A DNA stretch of 11,219 nt from assembly GCA_934746785.1 (NCBI GenBank), contig CAKVFO010000111.1, forward strand, positions 1 through 11,219. The letters are read 5' to 3'. Numbering within the stretch: position 1 is the stretch's first letter; each line of letters starts with the position of its first letter. The notes beneath the pieces were generated by a model that made no database searches, had not been told where the DNA came from, and saw nothing but the letters and a program-made list of their open reading frames with translations. Both the position numbers and the translations under genes were made by a program. Positions 6,321 to 11,219 of this stretch are shown here, in pieces. Origin of the DNA: an uncultured Clostridium sp. (GTDB lineage: Bacteria; Bacillota; Clostridia; Clostridiales; Clostridiaceae).

Positions 6321-8315
6321 ATGAAGAGTATAAGAGGGAAAATTTTACTACCAATGATTATCTTACTAGTAACAGTAATAATAACTTTATATATTGTTTC
6401 AATGACAATAGCGAGTAGAGCGTTAGAAAGAACTACAGATGTAAATATGAATGAAATAGCTTTTCAAGGAGCTAAGGTGGTTGCGAGTAGAATAGAGAAA
6501 GAAAAAAATATTGTTGAAGCTTTAGCTGAAAGACAAGATATTAAAGATGAAAATAAATCAATAGATGAGAAGTTAGAAATATTAAAATCTTATGTTGAGA
6601 AGTATGGATACATTAAGGTTGGAATTTCTGATTTACAAGGAAATATAAAGTATAGTAATGGAAATGAATTAAATATAGTAGATAGAGATTATTTTAAAGA
6701 GGCCAGTAAGGGAGAGGTATCAGTGTCGGAACCATTAATAAGTGAAGCTGAAAATAAATTAGTGGTAGTGTACATGTCTCCCATAAAAGTAAATGGGCAA
6801 ATAGTTTCATATCTTGCTGCAACTAAGGATGGAAACCATATAAGTTCTATAGTAGAGGATATAAAAGTGGGAGATACAGGAAATGTATTTATGTTAAAGA
6901 ATGATGGAACTAAAATAGCGGATCATAATAGAGAATTAGTATATAAAGAAGATAATGATATAAATAATTTGGAAAATGACTCCTCATTAGCTGAACTAGT
7001 TGAGTTAGAGAAAAAAATGATTAACGGAGAAAAGGGAAGTGGAAAGTATAAGGAAGGTAAAGTGGAAAAGTGTATTTCATTTTTACCTGTAGAAGGAACA
7101 AAGTGGTCATTAGCCATTGTTATAGAAAAGGATGAGGTTATTTCAGAATTATCTTCATTTAAGAATTCAATTAATATAATATCAGGATTAGCTTTAGTTT
7201 TGTCAATTACAATTTTATCTTTTGTAGTAAGAAAGATTAGCAAGAATATAACGACTGCTACAGAATATATATTACCTATTGCAGAAGGAGATTTTTCTGG
7301 TGAGATAGAAGATAAATATCTAAATATAAGAGATGAAACAGGCACAATGATTAAAACTATTAATAAAATGAAGGAATCCATTAAAGAGGTTATAGGGGTA
7401 GTTATGGAGAGCTCTTTAAATATTCATCAAGCTTCAGAAGAATTGATGGAGAGTTCTCAAAATATGAATTTATCGTCGTCATCTGTTTCTAGTGCAATTA
7501 AGGAAGTTGCGGCAGGAACCACATCTCAGGCAGAGGATTTGGTTAACATATCACAAGTTTTAGAAACATTTTCAAATAATTTGGATTTGGTAACAGTTTC
7601 TATTAAAGGTATAGATTATGAATCAAAGGAAATTATTAAATTAACAGAAAGTAGTAAGGATATATTTAAAAGATTATCTATAATTATTACTAATACAGAA
7701 GATGCTTTTCAAAGTTTTAGAGATAAGATTAATGTATCAACTAAAAATATCCTTAAGATAAATGAAATTTTAACACTTATTAATTCTATTTCAGAACAGA
7801 CTAATCTTTTGGCTTTAAATGCTGCAATAGAGGCAGCTAGAGCAGGTGAGGCAGGAAAGGGCTTTGCAATAGTTGCAGAGGAAATAAGAGAGCTTTCAGA
7901 GCAAAGTAAAAATTCAGCTAGTAATATAACTGAGTTAATAAAAAAGATTTCTAGTGATAATGAATCTATGGTTCATACAAGTGAAAGTGTAAATGAAAAT
8001 TTTAATAAACAGAGAGAAGCTATAGAAATTTCTATATTGTCTTTTAATAATATATCAGATTCAGTAGATAAAATAATACCAAGAATTAGACAAGTAGCAG
8101 ATAAAAATGAAATAATCAAAAAAGATAAAGAAACAATAGTTGAAAGAGTAGAATCTACAACATCAATAGCAGAAGAGACATCTGCAGCTTCGGAGGAGAT
8201 ATTTGCATCATCTACTGAAATAAATAATTTGGCAAAAGAGGTTTCTAATGAAGCAAAGAAGCTTGAAGAAAGGGCTAATAGCATGCGTAAAGAAATGAAT
8301 AAGTTTAAGATTTAA
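6321..8315 (+). CDS. Methyl-accepting chemotaxis protein with extracellular dCache-type sensor
   Basis: A 664-residue chemoreceptor that passes ligand signals to CheA/CheW. Order: short basic N-terminus, TM1 (about 8-31), extracellular double-Cache sensor (about 32-280; note DRDYFKEASKGE and SEPLISEAENKLVVVYMSPI), TM2 (about 284-306), HAMP (about 307-360) and a long coiled-coil signalling domain. The conserved hairpin tip is present as ISEQTNLLALNAAIEAARAG followed by GKGFAIVAEEIRELSEQS. The sensor lacks an obvious R-x-W-Y amino-acid-binding signature near the DRDYF motif, so the ligand is unknown. No C-terminal CheR-tethering pentapeptide is seen. Start: the ATG at 6321 has GAGAGG (6308-6313) at normal spacing. 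The in-frame ATG at 6306 overlaps that site and lacks its own. A SigD promoter drives it as a single-gene unit. Confidence 0.94.
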   Translation: MKSIRGKILLPMIILLVTVIITLYIVSMTIASRALERTTDVNMNEIAFQGAKVVASRIEKEKNIVEALAERQDIKDENKSIDEKLEILKSYVEKYGYIKVGISDLQGNIKYSNGNELNIVDRDYFKEASKGEVSVSEPLISEAENKLVVVYMSPIKVNGQIVSYLAATKDGNHISSIVEDIKVGDTGNVFMLKNDGTKIADHNRELVYKEDNDINNLENDSSLAELVELEKKMINGEKGSGKYKEGKVEKCISFLPVEGTKWSLAIVIEKDEVISELSSFKNSINIISGLALVLSITILSFVVRKISKNITTATEYILPIAEGDFSGEIEDKYLNIRDETGTMIKTINKMKESIKEVIGVVMESSLNIHQASEELMESSQNMNLSSSSVSSAIKEVAAGTTSQAEDLVNISQVLETFSNNLDLVTVSIKGIDYESKEIIKLTESSKDIFKRLSIIITNTEDAFQSFRDKINVSTKNILKINEILTLINSISEQTNLLALNAAIEAARAGEAGKGFAIVAEEIRELSEQSKNSASNITELIKKISSDNESMVHTSESVNENFNKQREAIEISILSFNNISDSVDKIIPRIRQVADKNEIIKKDKETIVERVESTTSIAEETSAASEEIFASSTEINNLAKEVSNEAKKLEERANSMRKEMNKFKI

Positions 8316-8324
8316 TAATGTTAA

Positions 8325-8362
8325 TTAAGGGATATCATATTACATAGTATGATATCCCTTAA
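8325..8362. terminator. Bidirectional hairpin between convergent mcp and fliB-type genes
   Basis: TTAAGGGATATCATA (8325-8339) and TATGATATCCCTTAA (8348-8362) form a perfect 15-bp stem with an 8-nt loop. It lies 9 nt after the chemoreceptor stop and 3 nt beyond the stop of the minus-strand gene, so it can serve both convergent transcripts. Neither side has a long U-run, but the stem's own UUAA end and its stability make it a likely shared terminator. Confidence 0.75.
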
Positions 8363-8365
8363 AAG

Positions 8366-9523
8366 TTAATTTAGAATAGTTAGAAAATTAGCTGTGTTGA
8401 ATATTTCTAGTTCATTAAACATATTATAAAGTTTTTCTATATTATCATCACAATGTTCAATGTTTTTTGAATACAAGTGACTTATTTCTATTGAATCCTC
8501 AAAACTAAAGTTAAAGTCATTATTGATAAAGCAAGTAACCTCAAGATTTTCTATTATAATAGTACTTATTATACATAATTTTATTTTAGATAATAAATCA
8601 GCATCATGAAGAGATTTCATAAAATATCTAAAAAGAAAGTATGTAAAAATATTTTCAAATTCATATAAATTATTTTTATAATATTCATTAAATTTTTTAT
8701 AGTTAGTTTCATAGAAGCTAAAATCGTTATTGTTAAATAAGATGTTAGAAGAATTATTTAGAGTTTCAGTCCACTTTATATTTAATTCTTCCAATTCACT
8801 AAATATATTGAAAAATTGCTTTAGAAGGAGATGTTTTTCTTCAATATTACTTTTCTTTTCTAGTAAAGATAAAGCTAAATTATTTAAAAACTCTTGATCT
8901 AAATATTTTTTTCGTATGTGGGCTATTTTAGAAATTTCACATTCATCAATTTTTTTTTGAATATCTTCTGCAAATAGTAGTAATATTGAAAGTTTCATAT
9001 TTAAATCAAATGTTGTGTTTTGAATAATATAAAAAGCAACTTCTCGTGCACCTAAAATTTGAATATAAAGATCAGCAGAAATAGTGTTATAACTTGTAAC
9101 AAATTCATCATTTTCAGTAACTTCAAAAGTTAATTTCTTTGAATCTTTAAGAATTAATCTAGCAGATTCTGGACAGCTTAAAGATAAAGTTATTTCTCTA
9201 AGACTACCATATTCCTCAATTATACGAGGGAAGGTTTTGCATGTATGGCAAAGATATTCTTCTCCAAGGTTTGAATAAATATCACATAAAAGATCTTTAT
9301 TTAAAAAGGCACAATTATTATTCTTTAATTTAAATCCAGGTTCATCATCCTCATATCTTATAATTTCTGAATTAAGTCTTTTCCCAAAATCAGATTTTAC
9401 ATTCTTATATTTACTGTAAGTATCTTCATCAATTACAATCTGCCATCCAGCACAGCAAGTATCAGTGCATTTAGATGCTATGCATTTAAAATCTTTATAA
9501 TAATAAGGCATTCGTATTTTCAT
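8366..9523 (-). CDS. fliB: Flagellin lysine N-methylase (FliB family)
   Basis: A 385-residue protein that should methylate surface lysines of flagellin. The N-terminal third carries the family's cysteine-rich signature: MPYYYKDFKC with Cys14, then Cys19, Cys23 and Cys24 (CTDTCCAGW), Cys71, Cys80 (LLCDIY), Cys92 and Cys95 (LCHTCKTFPR) and Cys117 (LSLSCPESARL). The spacing is the one seen in FliB, where these residues are thought to hold a metal or Fe-S centre. The rest is alpha-helical, Leu/Asn/Glu-rich and poorly conserved. The length is close to that of the Salmonella protein (about 400). The start ATG at 9523 follows CGAGGTA at 9531-9537 (minus strand). A weak sigma-A-like promoter (TTTACT, 18 nt, TATAGT) lies at 9584-9555 on the minus strand. 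No flagellin gene is in the window; the only motility neighbour is the convergent chemoreceptor. Confidence 0.85.
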   Translation of the reverse strand: MKIRMPYYYKDFKCIASKCTDTCCAGWQIVIDEDTYSKYKNVKSDFGKRLNSEIIRYEDDEPGFKLKNNNCAFLNKDLLCDIYSNLGEEYLCHTCKTFPRIIEEYGSLREITLSLSCPESARLILKDSKKLTFEVTENDEFVTSYNTISADLYIQILGAREVAFYIIQNTTFDLNMKLSILLLFAEDIQKKIDECEISKIAHIRKKYLDQEFLNNLALSLLEKKSNIEEKHLLLKQFFNIFSELEELNIKWTETLNNSSNILFNNNDFSFYETNYKKFNEYYKNNLYEFENIFTYFLFRYFMKSLHDADLLSKIKLCIISTIIIENLEVTCFINNDFNFSFEDSIEISHLYSKNIEHCDDNIEKLYNMFNELEIFNTANFLTILN

Positions 9524-9653
9524 TAGTTATTACCTCGTTTAAGTTTTTGATACTACTATAACATTTATAAATAATAATAGTAAAGAAGAAAAAAATATCA
9601 TAAAATTAACATATATATAATTTTTGTTTAAAAGTGTAATAAAGTGGTTTATA

Positions 9654-9683
9654 ATTAATCATATAAATATTATAATGATTAAT
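9654..9683. repeat. Inverted repeat upstream of manA, possible operator
   Basis: ATTAATCAT (9654-9662) and ATGATTAAT (9675-9683) are perfect 9-bp arms separated by 12 nt; the symmetry could mark a regulator-binding site. TATAAT boxes occur at 9650-9655 and 9671-9676 but neither has a good -35 at correct spacing. In such AT-rich sequence a chance palindrome is quite possible. The rest of 9540-9730 shows no other recognisable element. Confidence 0.25.
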
Positions 9684-9730
9684 GTAAAAAGAAAAGTGAG
9701 ATTTTATAATAGGTTAAGAGAGGTAAAATA

Positions 9731-10666
9731 ATGTATCCAATAAAGTTTGAAAATTTATACTATAAAAAGATTTGGGGAGGAAGAGATTTAGAGGATTTTA
9801 GAAATAATCTCCCAGAAGGAAATATAGGAGAAAGCTGGGATGTAGCATGTCATGAAAATGGCATGAGTATAGTATTAAATGGAGAATTTAAAGGAAAAAC
9901 ATTAGAAGAGATTATTGATAAACAAAAGGAGAAAGTAATTGGAAATAAACTTAAGGGAATGAAGTTTCCTCTTTTAGTAAAGTTAATTAATTCAAGAGAA
10001 AAGTTATCAGTTCAAGTTCATCCTGATGATGAGTATGCAAAGAAAAATGAAAATTCATTAGGAAAAACAGAAGCTTGGTATGTAGTTGATGCTAAAGATG
10101 GAGCTGCACTAATAGTTGGAACAAAGGACTGTGATAAAGAGACTTTTAAAAAGGCTGTAGAAAATGGTGAAACAGAAAGGTATTTAAATAGAATTCCTGT
10201 TAAAAAAGGAGATTACTTTTTAATTAATAGTGGGCTTGTTCACGCAATATGCGAAGGCATAATAATTGCAGAAATTCAGCAGAATAGTGATATTACATAC
10301 AGAATCTATGATTATGATAGAGGAAGAGAACTTCACATTGATAAAGCTTTAGATGTTATAAATTTTGGCTTGAAAGCTGAAGGCCAAGATGACACTTTCA
10401 TTGAAAAACATGAAGGATATGATAAATGTGTGTTATGTAAGGGAGAGTATTTTACAATAGAGAAATATATTATAGAAAATGAGGTTAAGAGTAAAAGCGA
10501 TGAAGATGAATTCTTTATTTTGACTTGTACAGAGGGAAAAGGAATAATTGAAACAGAAGATGGTGAAAAAATAGATATTTTAAAAGGAGATAGTATATTG
10601 ATACCTGCATATTTAGGAAAATATGATGTAAAAGGTAATTTGACTATTTTGAAAACATTTATATAG
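9731..10666 (+). CDS. manA: Mannose-6-phosphate isomerase, class I
   Basis: A 311-residue cytoplasmic, Zn-dependent enzyme that interconverts mannose 6-phosphate and fructose 6-phosphate. It links mannose use to glycolysis and supplies precursors for mannose-containing glycans. Zn-binding residues of the cupin core are visible: Gln95 and His97 in SVQVHPDDEYA, Glu114 in GKTEAWYVVDA, and His171 in NSGLVHAI. The likely catalytic Arg191 lies in TYRIYDYDR. The N-terminal KIWGGRDL and GESWDVACHENG are typical of the short (about 315-residue) Firmicutes form rather than the longer enterobacterial one. GAGAGG lies about 7 nt before the ATG. It is a single-gene unit: the upstream gene is divergent and the downstream unit has its own promoter. 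No separate terminator was identified after it. Confidence 0.93.
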   Translation: MYPIKFENLYYKKIWGGRDLEDFRNNLPEGNIGESWDVACHENGMSIVLNGEFKGKTLEEIIDKQKEKVIGNKLKGMKFPLLVKLINSREKLSVQVHPDDEYAKKNENSLGKTEAWYVVDAKDGAALIVGTKDCDKETFKKAVENGETERYLNRIPVKKGDYFLINSGLVHAICEGIIIAEIQQNSDITYRIYDYDRGRELHIDKALDVINFGLKAEGQDDTFIEKHEGYDKCVLCKGEYFTIEKYIIENEVKSKSDEDEFFILTCTEGKGIIETEDGEKIDILKGDSILIPAYLGKYDVKGNLTILKTFI

Positions 10667-10685
10667 TAAGTGTAAAATTATACCG

Positions 10686-10714
10686 TTGACACATTTGCAT
10701 TTACAATGTATTAT
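10686..10714 (+). promoter_or_regulatory. Strong sigma-A promoter for the SAM riboswitch leader
   Basis: A perfect TTGACA at 10686-10691, a 17-nt spacer, and TATTAT at 10709-10714. The predicted start near 10721 is about 20 nt before the SAM-I aptamer. It is the best promoter match in the window. Confidence 0.8.
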
Positions 10715-10738
10715 TAATCAGTAATTTAATATTATTAA

Positions 10739-10867
10739 TTCTTATCAAGAGTGGTAGAGGGACTGGCCCGATGATACCCGGCAACCTATTTTTATAAATT
10801 AAGCAAATTTGTTTAAACTATAAAGTGTGGTGCTAATTCCTGTAGCTTTAAAGCTAGTAGATGAGAA
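10739..10867 (+). ncRNA. SAM-I riboswitch (S-box leader)
   Basis: The RNA senses S-adenosylmethionine and causes premature termination when it is abundant. Conserved S-box blocks are present: CTTATCAAGAG (10741-10751), GGTAGAGGGACTGGCCC (10753-10769), GATGATACCCGGCAACC (10770-10786), then GTGGTGCTAATTCC and GATGAGAAACG. The closing stem P1 is complete: TTCTTATC (10739-10746) pairs with GATGAGAA (10860-10867). GAGAAAC (10863-10869) could alternatively pair with GTTTTTTC (10878-10885), which would break P1 and may be part of the antiterminator. It controls the ECF transporter gene that starts at 10985. Confidence 0.95.
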
Positions 10868-10885
10868 ACGAGATTTTGTTTTTTC

Positions 10886-10918
10886 AAGCGCTAGAGGTAA
10901 AGTCTTAGCGCTTTTTTT
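10886..10918 (+). terminator. SAM-riboswitch-controlled intrinsic terminator
   Basis: AAGCGCTA (10886-10893) pairs with TAGCGCTT (10906-10913), followed by a T7 tract (10912-10918). It is the expression platform of the SAM-I riboswitch, forming when SAM stabilises the aptamer. Confidence 0.88.
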
Positions 10919-10945
10919 ACGTATAGGAAATTAAAAACTTTTTTT
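10912..10945 (+). repeat. Post-terminator direct repeat, copy 2
   Basis: Begins with the T-tract of the SAM-riboswitch terminator, continues as ACGTATAGGAAATT and ends in AAAAACTTTTTTT. It is nearly identical to 3526-3559, in the same orientation and the same position relative to a terminator. It ends 40 nt before the start codon of the downstream gene and would be present only in read-through mRNA. Confidence 0.75.
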
Positions 10946-10984
10946 AATAAATACACAAAGATAAAAGTTAGGAGGAGAACAAAG

Positions 10985-11219
10985 ATGGCTAAAAATAAAT
11001 TAGCTATTAAGACAATAGTTGCAATTGGTATTGGATCCGCTGTATTTATGATACTTGGTAGGTTTGGTTCTATACCAACTGGGATACCAAATACAAACTT
11101 AGAAACAAGTTATGCGTTCTTAGCATTAATGTCAGTAATATTTGGACCATTAGCTGGAGCATCTATTGGATTTATAGGACATACATTAAAAGATTTAATG
11201 ATGAGCGGAAGTCCGTGGT
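10985..11219 (+). CDS. ECF-type transporter S component (UPF0397-like), partial
   Basis: The first 78 codons of a membrane protein cut by the window end. The sequence has a basic start, a hydrophobic helix with Gly-rich IVAIGIGSAVFMILGRFG, then IPTGIPNT, a second hydrophobic stretch (YAFLALMSVIFGPLAGASIG) and IGHTLKD. This order is typical of UPF0397 proteins, the substrate-binding S component of energy-coupling-factor vitamin and nutrient transporters (ECF riboflavin-type fold family). GGAGGAG at 10971-10977 supports the ATG. The SAM riboswitch upstream suggests methionine or a methionine precursor as substrate; that is inference from regulation. ATPase and T-component genes would be expected downstream, outside the window. 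Confidence 0.85.
   Translation, partial: MAKNKLAIKTIVAIGIGSAVFMILGRFGSIPTGIPNTNLETSYAFLALMSVIFGPLAGASIGFIGHTLKDLMMSGSPW

Noticed and set aside
6923..8284. Minus-strand open frames at 6923-7381 and 7973-8284
   Set aside because: Antisense shadows of the chemoreceptor; low-complexity Ser/Leu/Ile-rich translations and no ribosome binding sites.
1..11219. CRISPR array, toxin-antitoxin, phage or novel defence system
   Set aside because: No regularly spaced repeats, no small paired gene modules and no phage or nuclease genes; all long frames are assigned to known families.

Overview
The window is very AT-rich, with strong AGGAGG-type ribosome binding sites, A/T-ending codons, one TTG start and several intrinsic terminators. 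Protein and RNA content point to a motile, low-GC Gram-positive anaerobe, most likely a Clostridium (cluster I, sensu stricto). The species cannot be told from sequence reading alone.

Layout, left to right. (1) Bases 1-75 are a GC-richer, hairpin-rich fragment that may be the right end of an IS200/IS605-type element. (2) Bases 160-3162 hold a cobalamin riboswitch followed by a tight btuF-btuC-btuD operon for corrinoid uptake. (3) Bases 3163-3636 hold a 6S RNA gene (ssrS) with its own promoter and terminator. (4) tpx, a thiol peroxidase, follows. (5) Next is a decayed GntP-family permease pseudogene directly upstream of an intact glycerate kinase; together they look like a former glycerate uptake and phosphorylation operon. 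(6) A methyl-accepting chemotaxis protein lies behind a good SigD (sigma-28) flagellar promoter. It converges, across a 15-bp-stem hairpin, on a minus-strand FliB-type flagellin lysine N-methylase, so this is a small motility pair. (7) manA, a class I mannose-6-phosphate isomerase, follows. (8) Last come a near-consensus promoter, a SAM-I (S-box) riboswitch with terminator, and the first 78 codons of an ECF-transporter S component (UPF0397-like) cut by the window end.

The genes are mostly independent housekeeping or nutrient modules, each bounded by terminators. Three structured RNAs (cobalamin riboswitch, 6S RNA, SAM-I riboswitch) in 11 kb make RNA-level control the main theme. The most unusual item is a 34-nt sequence around ACGTATAGGAAATT. 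It occurs twice in the same orientation, each time fused to the U-tract of an intrinsic terminator that ends a structured RNA (6S and the SAM-I leader) and lies upstream of a gene. The permease pseudogene, which carries several lesions beside an intact kinase, is the other notable point. I saw no convincing novel defence, CRISPR or secretion system.
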